A stretch of 64,000 bases of DNA from Psettodes erumei (GCA_016785225.1 JAFBJZ010000410.1:496001-560000), one strand, 5' to 3'. Counted from the first letter of the stretch, positions 10,578-22,597 are shown. Translations and numbers: made by a program. The notes: a model not told the origin generated them from the letters alone.

Positions 10578-10940
10578 CTGACGGAGCAAAAGCAAACACA
10601 CACAGTCATAAATTATTCAACACAATTAACATTTCTGTTGCTTTAGCAAGGAACAAATTACCTAACGCTCAAAGTGTCCTTGCACGGCAGAGACCTCATC
10701 TTGAAAAACTGCTATTAGCTATTTGTCACTTTAATGCTTTACACTCTTTTTATGAAAATACACTGTTTTGGGTGCGCAGGCAAGGCCATGCCCCCCTTCT
10801 CCACGCATTGAATTCTTTTGATGAAAGCATGGGCCAATCCACAGCCAATCCCTCCCTGTAATGAATTCATTACATCTGCATTAATTACACTTGCGGTCTA
10901 GTGTGAGCCAAGTATTTCTGACAGAGGCAGAGAACCGGCT

Positions 10941-10978
10941 GTGTGTGTATGTGTGTGTGTGTGTGTGTGTGGGGGGGG
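10941..10978 (+). repeat. compound (GT)n-(G)8 microsatellite
   Basis: A GT tract, interrupted once by AT, runs directly into eight G residues. This is the first of several loci in the window with this same arrangement and polarity. Confidence 0.9.
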
Positions 10979-11350
10979 TGATGATGAATAAGCTTGGCAT
11001 TAAGTGGTGTAACCAGTTTTTGATAGTGATTTATACCAGCCAATTCCATATCTGATATGTTAATTTGTTATCATTTCCCATAGTTCCCTGGGCTATCCCT
11101 CATTAACCCCTCCCTGCTGCGTGACGATGTAATCAAGAGATTAGCCAATCAATGGGTGCCACAGCCCATACATGGAGCCTGAGGGATAACACTATTGTCT
11201 CTCGTCCAAAGAGAACAATATGATGAAGGGGCTGAAGTGGTTTCATACGAGACATTTCAGGCTTTTAGCTGATGCTTTTGTGCCAAATGACTTGTAATTA
11301 CTGAGCAGGTAAGCGCAGCGTCTCGTTATGGGAACACACCAGCTATTATA

Positions 11351-11377
11351 TGTGTGTGTGTGTGTGTGTGGGGGGGG
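11351..11377 (+). repeat. compound (GT)n-(G)7-8 microsatellite
   Basis: About ten TG units run straight into a G run, with the same structure and polarity as the locus 410 bases away in the same intron. Confidence 0.9.
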
Positions 11378-11988
11378 TCAAAGCTTATGAACTTCGTTTG
11401 TGCTGTATTTATCATATTTATTCTCCAGAATGTAATGGGTATTTACAGCAGTGATGCCAAAAGAAGGGACAAGATGAGACTGAGGATGTTATTGTAAAAG
11501 TGGGCAGTGCACAAGATGTTGTTTTTTTGATGGGGGGATAAATTACAATCAATAAATCAGCAGTAATGATATTTTGTGTATAATAAAGAAAGCTAAGCTG
11601 GCTCTGTTAAAAAAAACAAAAAAAGTTTCCTTTAAAGCTTTTATAGTAATTCCTATGGGCTCCTGTTGATCCAGTATCATCACTGTTTGCATAAAGCTAT
11701 TGTGTTAAATAAACAATGTGATTTATGAACAAACTGAAAAGTGGAATTCAGGGATTCAGACGTCGTTGGTAAAGTACCCATGGGTGGCTGTTTCACCCAG
11801 GAGAAATCGATGACTAATAAGATCCTAGATGGCAGGATTATGGACATCATCCTTCTATATATATACCAACCCGTGAAAAAGAAGAATATAAATCTTGTGG
11901 AGATAGTTGCAGCTTCAAAGGCAGGTCCCCTGACTTTAACCCTGCTGTGCGGTCCACATTATTGTTCTGAACGACTCAATCGGTTTAC

Positions 11989-12102
11989 CTTTCGGACAGA
12001 TGTCTGTGCAGGGGATGCACATTTTGATACGGTTCTCCTCCACCTCCATCTTGTTGCTGGGACAGGCTCTGACACAGGAGCTGTGGTCCACCACAAAGTT
12101 AT
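11989..12102 (-). CDS. erbb4: erbb4 exon 8, domain II
   Basis: This 114-bp exon encodes (H)NFVVDHSSCVRACPSNKME followed by VEENRIKMCIPCTDICPK(V), residues about 268-306. It gives the C-terminal modules of the first cysteine-rich domain, with the CVRACPS.KMEVEEN and CTDICPK signatures of ERBB4. The first His codon is split with exon 7 (C + AT) and the last base starts the Val codon finished by exon 9. The acceptor is TCACAG at 12103-12108 and the donor is GTAAA at 11988-11984. Confidence 0.97.
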
Positions 12103-12740
12103 CTGTGAGAAAGGAACCAATAGCTGAGTATCATGTAAAACCACCAAACAAATAAAAAAAGAGTTTCCTCAAAGTCTCCATCTAATGGTGAGAAATTGAT
12201 TGTGTTTTAATCATTTGCATAAAACTAATTGTCTCGGGCTACATTGCTCAGGCAGAGTAATGAACCAAATTAGTAGAAAAGTGTGGCGGTGGAACAGCGC
12301 AACTGGCGTGTGCTCATTTGATGATCAGCGGCACTTGACTATGCAATCTGTTGATGGGAACTCCACTTTTAATGTGCACTCGCTGAATTACCGCTGTTAC
12401 CACTCAGACTCCACACCCATGAAAGAAACAACCAAGATTTGCTTTCTTCTAGGCTGCCAGAAGCTGAAACAGATGGTGCGGCAACTAGTTGATTGAGATG
12501 CACAATTTATTTATGTTTGAGTCATTTATCTTGACTTTAAATAACTGTCTGGAGTCTCATTTCAGGATGGATAGAGGATAAATGCTCCTTCATTGGACGG
12601 CTCTGCACAGGCTATAAAACTTAATTATAAACATCATTATGAGCATCTATGTTATTGCAATGTGATATTTCAGTTATTAAATTAAAGTCTGCATCTGTTT
12701 GCAGCTACATAGATGTGCTCACTGTGTGAAGGAGACTTAC
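12103..12740 (-). other. intron 7 (638 bp)
   Basis: Unique sequence. I see no repeats, motifs or reading frames of note. Confidence 0.8.
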
Positions 12741-12882
12741 GTGGGCATTTCTTGACACAAAAGGCTCCATAGGTGTACTTGGCCCTGGGGTTGTGCTCCA
12801 GCTGAAAAGATGTGGGGTTGTACACGAATGGCTGAGGGCACTGGGTCACGCACGCGCCACTGTCGTTGAAATTGGTGCAAGC
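12741..12882 (-). CDS. erbb4: erbb4 exon 7, domain II dimerization arm
   Basis: This 142-bp exon starts in phase 0 and encodes ACTNFNDSGACVTQCPQPFV followed by YNPTSFQLEHNPRAKYTYGA and FCVKKCP(H), residues about 221-268. It contains the dimerization arm of ErbB receptors, roughly residues 239-255 (FVYNPTSFQLEHNPRAK), the beta-hairpin that reaches across to the partner receptor or folds back on domain IV in the tethered form. The Tyr-Asn-Pro-Thr core and the final Lys-Tyr are retained. The NDS sequon is conserved with human ERBB4. The acceptor is TTGCAG at 12883-12888 and the donor is GTAAG at 12740-12736. Confidence 0.97.
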
Positions 12883-13613
12883 CTGCAAGAAAGCACAAAA
12901 GCACAGTCAGATGGAGGTGGCGGATGCAGGTTGCTCTTCCCATCGAGGCGGGTGGAGTAAAACAAAGCTAGTGAAAGAGTGATGAGTGATGAATTTTTCA
13001 GCAGCACTTCATCTTGACATCATCTCAATGCGTGGCTCGAACCACCCGTCGTCTCCTTGAACAACGAGTGGGGGAACAATTGGAGCCACTGATCCACAAC
13101 CATGATGTAAATGGTGAAATGTTTTCCCATAATCCTCTTAAGTGTTTTTGTCGTCTGTGGCTAAAGGCTGAAACGGCAGTAATTGAATTGGACGAACCTT
13201 CCTGTGAATTACAGCTACAATATCATCTCTGCCAGCGCGTGCACACACAAGTCAGGAAGGCAAAAACAGGAAGAGCTCAGGGTGATAAAAGGGATATTAA
13301 TTGGAACACTGAATCACCAATTTGTTTCCTCAAACAGCGCCGCTGCGGCAGACTTTTACAGCCCTGTGAAATGAGTTATAATTTATCAGCTAGTAAACAA
13401 AGTGCATCATAGGGGAGGATGACAAACAGATATTGCATGAAAGACGTGGACACACAGAATGGAGGATAGCGGGCGGGGACAGTTTGGACTGTGCTTGTGT
13501 GAGAAATCCCAGTTTGGAAGTGTGAGAGAGGGCAAGCAAGAGAGAATAAGTTGAAGATGAAAGAAAGAAAAGCGAGACAGTGTGTGTGTGTGTGTTTGTG
13601 TAATATGACGTAC
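12883..13613 (-). other. intron 6 (731 bp)
   Basis: No gene is seen. It contains a short GT tract near 13580-13602 just inside the donor side and otherwise unique sequence. Confidence 0.78.
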
Positions 13614-13732
13614 GAAGCAGTCCGTGTCCTTGGGGCCCGAGCAGCCCCCGGCGCACTCACGATGGCAGCAGTCGCTGACGTAAGGCCCGAAGCATCGACC
13701 GTCACACTGCTCTGCACACACCGTCTTTGTCA
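13614..13732 (-). CDS. erbb4: erbb4 exon 6, domain II
   Basis: This 119-bp exon encodes (L)TKTVCAEQCDGRCFGPYVS followed by DCCHRECAGGCSGPKDTDCF, residues about 181-220, and ends exactly on a codon. It is the most conserved exon in the window: the Cys pattern CAEQCDGRC, CCHRECAGGC and DTDC defines the furin-like repeats of domain II, and only a few residues differ from human ERBB4. The Leu codon is split with exon 5 (T + TG). The acceptor is GGACAG at 13733-13738 and the donor is GTACG at 13613-13609, a less common but valid donor. Confidence 0.97.
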
Positions 13733-15223
13733 CTGTCCGGGAAGTGAAAAGGCTGGATTTTAGAGGTGTGGCGCACACACAACCTTCATCTCACGTCATA
13801 CAGCAGCGCACAAACAAAACAAATGAAGGGTTTCAGCAGCCTAAAGGCCAGACGAACGGATTTGTGAGAAGATCGGACCGAATTTAACAACATGGGCCGC
13901 CGTCTCCTATCTCTGGAGGTGCCCTTGTACGCACCACAGCTCAGTGACCATCAGCTTAAAAACTGTGTTTTTCTTGGCAGCTCCCTGGCACAAAGTGCTG
14001 GAGTGAGGTAAGTTAGTTTCCCTTAGATAATTAAAGTTTGGGAAAAAAAAGTTTCATCGAGCCAGACCCCACTGGTTCATCAAATGTGGGTTTATACAAA
14101 CGGTCTTTCCTGCCAAGCGGACCGATTGGCCAAAGACACCTTCCAACTGTGCTGAGAAATCCCAGAAAGTCTGGCTTTATCTGTTGCTATGCCAACTCTT
14201 GTGGTTACCAGGGGTAGTCTATATTTTCCTTGCAAGCTACTTGAAATGAAACAGCGTTGGTCAGTATTATCAGCACAGGATGGATACTTGTGGCTTGCAC
14301 CTACTGCATTAAAGCTGCTCCAATACTTGCGCTTAAAGACGAAGCTTCCCACACGTTAGTGGGACGAGCTGGAGATGCAGCAGCCAGAGAGTCAGCAGGA
14401 GCTCGAAGCTGAGGCATTAAAAACTGCTGTGCTCACTCTGCTGTGTTGGAGAGAAAAAAGGCTCTGTAGTCTGTAAGTGTATGTTATACATTGAGAGCAG
14501 AACATCCTGTAAGGATAAGAAGAACTGTCTTTGCTCCAGTTGCCCTTCTTCCTCTGTTCTTTCCTTATTTATTCATGAATGTGTGGTAAAAAAATATCTT
14601 TCACCCATTCTGTTATTATTTATTCTTCATCGAGCTCTCTTACCAGTTTCACAAAATATCATGATGAATTTAAAATACAATTATTTTCTTCTTTAACTTG
14701 AGCTTGATTTTGGTCTTTGAGTTCAATCGAAAAGGAGGGGAAAGTTAAAAAAAAAAATTAAATATAGATGTGTCCCCAGGAGCTTGCACACCAAAAAAAC
14801 CCAACAAAAATCTAAGGTCAAAACAGATTATTGCAGATTATAGACTCTTTTAAGGCAGTATCCTTAATTCCCCCCAACACCGTTCATTAAATACAGTGGG
14901 TCAGATTCTAACAAAAATTTCATTAGCCCAGATTTCCGTGATCACTGTAATCTGAATCCTGTTTCAGAGGGTTATTCAGGGGCTTAAGGAAAGAGTTTCA
15001 ACATGTCTACCTAAGTTGGAAAAAAAGAAAACTACCATATGAACACTTATAAAATTTACAAATAACAAGGTTGATTCTTCTTCTTCATTGTTCAATCTCT
15101 ACATAAACAAAAAAATGCCATTTTTTTAATAGCCAAACTGTTAAACTATTCCTTTAAGTCAGTTTCAAACACCGTCATGGTTTTCCAGTGGAACTCCAGG
15201 TGATTGTGTGTGTGCATACTCAC
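13733..15223 (-). other. intron 5 (1.49 kb)
   Basis: No gene is seen. It is AT-rich, with short A runs at about 14748-14756, and has no element I can name. Confidence 0.78.
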
Positions 15224-15289
15224 AGGTTTGGCACTGGTCTTCCTGATGTCCCCAGCAGCGTCCGTTACATGAGCGATGGCAGCGTCTGC
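15224..15289 (-). CDS. erbb4: erbb4 exon 5, start of domain II
   Basis: This 66-bp exon encodes (C)RRCHRSCNGRCWGHQEDQC followed by QT(L), residues about 159-181. It is too short to stand out as an open frame. It is recognised from the CHRSC.GRCWG motif, the first furin-like module after the L1 domain, and from exact phase agreement with both neighbours: the Cys codon is T + GC and the Leu codon is T + TG. The acceptor is TCTGCAG at 15290-15296 and the donor is GTGAG at 15223-15219. Confidence 0.95.
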
Positions 15290-16561
15290 CTGCAGAACAC
15301 ACACAGACGCAACTCCTCAGCAAACTTCAGTTGTAGTTTTGACACCCCAGCACACACACACACACACAAAATGCCTGACAGATCTGTCGAATCTCCTCTG
15401 CTTGTGTGTCTGCCCAGAGCCGCCTTAGCAAGGGGTGGGGCCTGTGGAGAACATCAGCATGAAAGACAGGCCTCTACCCCCCCCTTCAGGCGCCTGCACA
15501 GGCAAAGTGGGACCTGACAGAGCGCTCGCAGCCTTCATCTGCCAGTGGCTCATCATTGAGACTTAATTGACTATGGGTTAATTACAGAGTAAGTGGGACA
15601 GAGCGGCAGATTGTCACCCTGCCCCTGCCACCACTCCCACCGTGGGGTTGTTAATGTTAAATACTAACTACAGCTTGGCAAGGAGGCCCCCGATTTGGCA
15701 ACCTCAGCTCCCACGCGCTCTCTTGTCATTTTTTGGCCCTCCTCCTCTTTTCTTTGTTGCTTTTCATCCTCCTCCTCCTCAGTCAGTGCCATTTAATCAA
15801 CAAAATAGCAGTGCACATTGTGCTTTAAAGTGTCTCCTCAAACCTTCATTTCAGAGTGACCGGCACTGCGTCTTGCCCGATGCTGATTTTGTTCTGCTCA
15901 GTTCTGTAGGCAAAGAAAAGGTCATCGTGCCTTTTCATCAAAGAAATTTTGCAACATTTGTTTCACAATCACCACCAATGTCTTCACCAGCCATTTGGTG
16001 CCTCCGCTGTCCCTATTGTTCAGCTTGACATGTTTTGATGCAGAGTGCCCAGAGAAACTTCTGTGCTTTCCCTGCCTCTCCCCCCCATAAGAGGAGGAAG
16101 AAGCTCATCCACCAGCATAACCAGAAAAGTTTTTTAGTTCTTCTGACACAGAATGTCCGCCAGATATTGGTGCCTGTGATGTCCGAAGCAGAACGAGCCG
16201 AGGGACTGTGTGGACCATAAAGAGGGGGGCGGACAGGCAACAAGGGAAGTGGCCATCTTCAAACTGGCTGTCAGATTCAGTGAGATTTAAAAAAAGCGCA
16301 GCAGACAGCAGCTCCATGGGCCTCGCTGCAGAGCTGCGACAACGCTAGCACAATGGAAAGGTTCACACGTTGATCTAACGCTATGTGATTTCGCTTCCAA
16401 ATGACCAACAGGCAAACAGAATGAGTAACAAGGAATAGGGCATGACTGCTGGTGTGTGTGTGTGCGTGTGCACTTCTGTAGTATGTTTGCATGCGGGTTT
16501 CCTTTCACATTTCACAGAGGATGCCTAAAATAAATTTTTGATTGTGGTCCAAAGCACTCAC
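15290..16561 (-). other. intron 4 (1.27 kb)
   Basis: No gene is seen. It has a short (CA)n tract near 15351-15368 and pyrimidine-rich plus-strand stretches near 15735-15780. The block at about 15540-15610 is complex AT-rich sequence with TAATTGA and TTAATTAC words that could be regulatory. Confidence 0.72.
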
Positions 16562-16696
16562 ATCCGAGGTTGCTGTTGTTGGACGGCACCACCAGCAGCT
16601 CAGCCTGGGGGTTCTTGATAATGTCACGCCAATGGATGGTGTCTGCGTGGCACAGGAATTTGTTCTGGTCAACGTAGACACCCCCGTTGAGTATCT
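16562..16696 (-). CDS. erbb4: erbb4 exon 4, end of domain I
   Basis: This 135-bp exon encodes (E)ILNGGVYVDQNKFLCHADT followed by IHWRDIIKNPQAELLVVPSN and NSNLG(C), residues about 114-159. It is the last part of the L1 beta-helix, with the conserved VYVDQNKFLC and ADTIHW segments. The tail is diverged: human ERBB4 has two glycosylation sequons here (NLT and NGS), while this sequence has a single NNS. The first Glu codon is split with exon 3 (G + AG) and the final T starts a Cys codon finished by exon 5. The acceptor is TGTGCAG at 16697-16703 and the donor is GTGAG at 16561-16557. Confidence 0.96.
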
Positions 16697-17556
16697 CTGC
16701 ACAGGAATAAAAAAAAAAGAGAGAGGGAGAAAGAGAGAAACGAGCACATCAACGCATTGAAATAGCACATGTACATGATGGCAGAAAATCAATAGCTCAA
16801 GGTTAACTCCCATCGTTCCCGTGTCTCAGCGTACCATGATGCATACCATGTTCCCTGAAGTGCATCTGAGCATGAAGATGAATCCTTCTGACAAATGCAC
16901 GCAGTAATTCAACACAGTGTCCAGAAGACAATGATGTTTTATACAGAAGGTTGCTCGACAAAAAAAAACATGGATGTCACTGTGTAAACACATTGCACTG
17001 CTTCTGAAGAGAACTCAATAGTTAACCCACTTGTTCTAATTGTGCATTGAGTATAAAATAATTTTCTTGAGAAGGACACCAGATGACACTGAATACTCAT
17101 TGCATTACTTTAAACTGCAGCTGATATGTAGCTTTACGCAGATCCTCGGGGGGCACTGTTCATCATTAAGGACTGGTCTATCTGAGGGGGTCAGGCTAAA
17201 TGTGGAGAGCACAAATCTTTTATTTCAGGTTGTACAGTAAAAAAAAAAAAAATCATTTTGGATTTTTTTTTCCAAGGGCTCGCTCTCAGCTCATAAACAG
17301 GCCCAGACCATCATCAGACCTGCTCAGACAATCAGGGATCAGAGCTCTCTTGACAGCGAGCCCACACACCAGAGACAAAAGGCCCAGCTCCTCATCGGGC
17401 ATATGCTTAATATCAAAAATATGTTTCTTTCCAGGGAGCGGTGTCCTTTAACAGATGCCTGCGCATGGAGCGTGATAATTCATTCTAATCGCTCTTCTCT
17501 GCTGCTAATCCTGGCTTTGGATGTGGAAGCTGAATAAAATGATGCTGCAGTAATCC

Positions 17557-17580
17557 ACCACACACACACACACACACACA

Positions 17581-17621
<41 letters not shown>
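17557..17621. repeat. long (CA)n microsatellite, one interruption
   Basis: About 32 CA units run over 65 bases and are broken once by CT near 17581. This is the longest dinucleotide repeat in the window. Confidence 0.93.
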
Positions 17622-17879
17622 GCCGTGACCTGAGGCAGAAGAGAAACAACAGCCCCCATCTCTCTCTCTGTGACACCAGCTGACTGGTATTATTTAACCC
17701 AGTTGAGGGATTTAGATACAATTCACCTTGCGTCCCCTTCTCCTTTAGTGTGAAGCACTGCCTGATTCCATGAAAGTACTTGTCATAATAAATGAAATTT
17801 GATATAAAAAGTGAAAATGTGGTTCAGATTAGGGCTGGATTATCTGCAGGTAAAGGAGGGTATTATCTCCCGAGGCAGA

Positions 17880-18115
17880 TTATTAACAGCGTATGAGTTA
17901 TCCGGACAATTCAGCAGCAGAGGAGCTCATGGAGGAAGCTAATCATTACCATCTGACACCCTGATTAAGGAAGTGGGCCTTGGTAGAGACGGGGACATTT
18001 ATTCAAAGCCCTCTTAGAGGTGACATGGCGCTCCGTCTGCCCGCTGAATGGCCTACAGCCGCGGCTTCATGTAATCATGTTCCCGTCACAATGGACGATT
18101 TATCAGAGGGTGAGT
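17880..18115. promoter_or_regulatory. candidate conserved noncoding element
   Basis: This is a repeat-free, compositionally complex stretch with TAATCATTACC, TGATTAAGG, AGCCGCGGCT and TGTAATCATG words, unlike the low-complexity sequence around it. ErbB4 introns in vertebrates are rich in conserved noncoding DNA, which makes this plausible, but conservation itself cannot be judged from one sequence. Confidence 0.25.
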
Positions 18116-19078
18116 GGGGGGTGTTTTACATTCATGGATAGTGGATAAAAAAAGAAAAAAAGGGACAGGCTGTGCTCTATTCAAATAACAAGGAGAGCAC
18201 TGTCAGCGTGCCTGTGTGTCATTAAGCAGGCATCCATTACACAATGTATATCCAGATTTTTGACATTCTATAAATGACAAAACACTGAGTAAGCATGTAA
18301 TTACAGCATACGTGTCCATAATGCATTTCCTTTTACCCGCCATGCAGGAGATTAGGATCTGGTTCAAGTCACCTTGACATGATACCGGGCTCCAATCCCT
18401 CAGAAGAAAAAGAGCAGTTTTATTCAGGCATGAACACATGTTGAGTCACATGTTGGTTAAAAAAGGTTAACCAGTAACACACACAAGAGCCCAGACCTCG
18501 AGGTTTACACAGTGTCACAGAACCAGTACTTTATGCAGCTGGCTGTGGGCTGGCAGGATCGCAGAGCCCAGCATCTGGAGTCCCCCACTGTCACTCATCT
18601 CCAAAAGTGTAAAGTGTGGTAGCTTCTCTAAGAATTGCAGCGAGACCTTGAAGCTTCTGAATAATGCTCCGCTTCAGGTCAAACTTCAGACTCAGCAGAT
18701 TTTGTGGATCTTATTTTGCGGCGCAGACTGGAGGATGTACGGCATCGCCTTGGCTTGGCAAGGGTAACATCATAAAAACAGCTTAAAGAGTTTTGTTCAA
18801 CATTTGGAAAGAGACAAAAACAGTTATTTGATCAATATTGCAGAATAGATGTGGTCTGACAACCGGCTGCATCTGAGAAATGCGAGCTCTTGCAATTGCA
18901 CAAAATTTTGCACAGAAACATCACAAATGTGCTAAATTAAATGGCAGCCCTGCCCACTTGCCAGGAGATAAACTGCCACCTCTGCTGTCCATCCAGGCAG
19001 GAGCACTTAGTCTTCCAGTTGGATGACAAGCCTCCATCGGGTGGTCATTCATTAACAGGTGACAGTCCTGTGCCGCCA

Positions 19079-19206
19079 CCCCCCCCGCCCGCGCTCCTCT
19101 TGAACCCCCCCACCCCCAACCCCCCCCCCCCCCATGCTTCGATCTTTCCATCAGGATGGGAGATATACAGCCAACCATAGCTGCTTCTCCCCTCACCCCC
19201 CCCCCC
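19079..19206 (-). other. C-rich cluster; G-quadruplex candidate on the sense strand
   Basis: C runs on the plus strand lie at about 19079-19086, 19105-19111, 19113-19117, 19120-19133 and 19196-19206. The minus strand, which is the sense strand of the gene, therefore carries G runs, so both the DNA and the intron 3 transcript could fold into a quadruplex. Confidence 0.75.
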
Positions 19207-19278
19207 AAGCTGCTGTGATTCACGAGATAGTCATAAAAGCTATTGTCCTTCATCGAAAGAAAGGGGGGAGGAAGAGAG

Positions 19279-19302
19279 GTGTGTGTGTGTGTGTGTGGGG
19301 GG
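19279..19302 (+). repeat. compound (GT)n-(G)6 microsatellite
   Basis: About nine GT units run into six G residues, the same arrangement as at 10941 and 11351. Confidence 0.85.
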
Positions 19303-20740
19303 TTATAACAAAATGAATTCTAATATGTAAAGTAATAATTCCAACTAAACAGAATTTGACCAGCAGCACTCTCTGATGTGGATGTAATATCCTCCTGATT
19401 CATTCATAAAAGCTTTTTACTTTCAGATTATGCGTAAAATTAACTATCAAGTCTGAAGTTAGCGAGATTAATTTAAATTTAAGACAATGTTATTACAATT
19501 AAACCTAACTTGTTTGCTACACATTATCAAGGCCATTTCCAACCACCTGTTCCATTGCACATTTTTGATTTGAGCATAAAAGAATCTCAAACCTTGTCTG
19601 AGTCAGAAGAGCTGATGAGTGTGATCTGTGTGGAGCAATGAGGAGAAACTAATCCCTCTTGAAAAGGATGAAGCAGATTTCACCTCTTATAAATGATAAA
19701 GACAACGTTGTGAGTGTCTGCAATGTTACTTTAAGGGATTTTCCAACTGCAGTTGAACTTGGGTTGAACAAAGAGAAATGATGAGCTGGAGAAACCTATT
19801 TAGTTCCCTCTGATCAGATCACCCTTCCTGATGGCCGCCTGATTGAAAAACAGAAGAAAGCTCCCATCATCCCTTTTGATAGCCTGTATGTTTGAGTTCT
19901 GCTGGGCACCTTTTGCTGGGTGACGCACGGTTCCCTGCAACAGTGTTTTATGTGTGCACATGGCTGCCGAGGGCTCACTGCCATATGCTCAGGTCACCTT
20001 TGGTTCAGAACTGTTTCTGGTTTCTGTGTTTAGCTACATCTCTCTTGGCAGTAAAACAAAGCATCTCAATGAGGAAGAGCTGAAAAAACTGAGATTAAGG
20101 GAAAGTTGAAGTGTCTTGTTGAATCAGAGATTGGACTTGATGTGGAACCGCGCAGTGGTGATCACTGGAGGAGAAGATTGGGAGAATTCGATTGCATAAA
20201 ACTGAATAAATTGATGAATGAACAGATTCATTTAACAGCTCCGCTTTCATGAATGCATTCTCAATCTTTCTTTTAAAAATAAAATACGTATACAAATTAA
20301 ATAAACTTGAATCAAACTGAAATTAACAAGTGATACTCAACACTTACATTTAAACTTTCTCAAACTCACCTGAACTGGAATGTGCCATTTGTTCAGGTAA
20401 GGACAGCAGGGTAGTATGCCAAAAAGAATTTAACTGTTACTCTTGACATCAGGGCTATGTACAGTATGCACGATACAGTAAAATTTTGGGGGGGAGTATT
20501 TATTTGTATTTTGCATCAAATTCAGTGGAAATAGAGAAAAGGCCAATCAGGGCACCTAGGTTGTTAAGGAAGTAAAAATGATCCCTGTGCCAAGCTGCTG
20601 TCGCAAGCCAATTACGGTCATTTTACTGTCGTTCAGCAGAGCGGAGAGCCCCTATCTTGAAGTAGTTTCTCTGCAATGATAGCCCCAGCACCAATCAGTG
20701 GCCATAGCTCTATAGGGAGCCCGCTGATGAGCTTTCATCA

Positions 20741-20930
20741 GTGCTGCTAGCCACTTGTCCCACATCTCTTTCTTTCCCTAATTATGCTGATGAATAAGGC
20801 CGTAATAGTGATCCGTCCTCGAGTGATGAGTTCATCAGTTTGCCGCTATTGTCTTGTCTCGGGGCGGGCGCGTCATGTATCACACAGCTCGAGGAGTGCA
20901 TTTGGGCGATCCACCATGCTCTTCTTTATT
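20741..20930. promoter_or_regulatory. candidate conserved noncoding element
   Basis: Complex unique sequence free of simple repeats. It includes CTAATTATGCTGATGAAT (homeodomain and POU-like words), paired GATGAG motifs and a CpG-bearing stretch around 20860-20912. It stands out from the flanking microsatellite-like DNA. A regulatory role is inference only. Confidence 0.25.
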
Positions 20931-22565
20931 AGGATCATCTCTCCATCCTCGTCCCTCCGCCCTGCGCCCACTCCTCAGCCCCACCCCATCCCCTCCCGCA
21001 ACAAATGGACCTTCTTACTGCAGCGAAGGCCTGACTTGCTGAGCATAGGGAACAGAGAAATCGAGATGATCAGTCTTTCTCTTCACAGTTCGCTAAATTT
21101 TTTTTCTCGAGCCATGCCAAACACACACACAGGAAGCCCAGGCACACATGGAAATAATAAACAGACAGCAGACAAATTGCATGTTTGGCCACGTAGAGCT
21201 GAGATTCTAAGCTGAACATGTGTGAAACGCTGCATGCAGACACATGAAATCCCTGTGATAAACACCTCCTGTCTGACAGTGAAAAGCATCTTGGAGCTCG
21301 GTTGCATCAGGTCGACAAAGCCTCACATTTGTAGGCAGAGCTGCGGAGTTAAGTCGAGGCTTTACCTGTTAAATGCCAATTAATCACTCTGCTGGAAACA
21401 GAAACACAGCGAGTCCTGAGGGATGCACCTTCTGACGTCTCTCCCAAAAAAAAAAAAAAAAAAGAAGTGGAACGGACCTGCTTTGGAGAAACTCCAGCAA
21501 AATTGGTGTAGTGCAATGAATGAGAAATCACTATAAAAAAAAAACAGTTCTTGCTCTTACATATATGCCGCATTTATAACAACCTGGATCTTTATGTACC
21601 TTAACTGAATATGTTGCGGTTAAATTCTGAATAATGTGCATGTACTTCAAAATTAAAATTCAGTTTATTAAAACTCCTCACAATTTAATTATGTACAAGC
21701 TTTTGACTATAGAATACATTTATCTGGCACAAAAGGCAAATACACAATGATGGAACATGTATGGATATACTTAATTGCTATGCAAAGCATGTACCCCTGC
21801 AATGGCTCTTATTCTTAAAAGGTGTTTCAGCACCATGAGTGGTGGACAATATAACTATTTTTAGGCATTTAATGTGAAATATCTGTATTGTGTTTAATTG
21901 ACAGCAGGAAAGGCAAATTCAAGGTGAAAGTACTTTTTTTGTCAAAACAGAATGTCTCACATGACTATGCAGTTGCACTGAAGGGATTCATGTTGCAGAA
22001 ATGTACATTACTGTGGATGTTAGCAAAATAATTTCACTCCCCTCAAGTGTTTTCTCTTACATGGTTTAATGGAGGACACAGCAGGCCCAAGCATTATTTG
22101 AGGACTGGCTTTTATTTGAGAATCTATGATATCTGAGAGACCTGCTAAACTCCTAGCAGTCATTTACATGCATCAGCTCCCGGTGCTCTGCGTGGCCTGT
22201 GACACAGTGCAGACAGCTGGCGTGACAGAAGGTGCCGAGCCGGGGAACGAAACAAATTGCCTTCATTTTCTTAGAGTGCAACCTCTTCAGGGAACACCGA
22301 CAAACATTACAGAAATGGCACCAAATCTGTGACTCTGGAAAATAATGACTCACATAAGAGGCAGTGAAGTAAAGTTACAGAAACGGGGGGAGGCAGAAAG
22401 ACTGTGTTCAATTGCTTTTGCTGTCCCATGCAACATTTTCAATTTCTCCCTGATAATAAGGACACTCATCGCTGGAAGTTACTGTTCTTGGAGACAGAAA
22501 GAAGAGAAAAACTGGTGGACGTGCACTAACAAATAGCACAAAAAAAATCAGGCTCACAAAACAAC

Positions 22566-22597
22566 ACTTCTGCTCCTTCCAAAGAAGGAGCAGAAGT
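22566..22597. repeat. perfect 14-bp inverted repeat with 4-base loop
   Basis: The left arm ACTTCTGCTCCTTC (22566-22579) and the right arm GAAGGAGCAGAAGT (22584-22597) are exact reverse complements around the loop CAAA. It could extrude as a small cruciform or fold as an RNA hairpin in the intron 3 transcript. It is too short for a pre-miRNA, and no T-rich terminator function applies in this setting. Confidence 0.9.

Larger units (their letters stand above)
10578..11988 (-). other. intron 8 (1.41 kb)
   Basis: No gene is seen. Two compound microsatellites of the same design, (GT)n followed by a G run, lie 410 bases apart at 10941-10978 and 11351-11377. The rest is AT-rich unique sequence. Confidence 0.8.
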
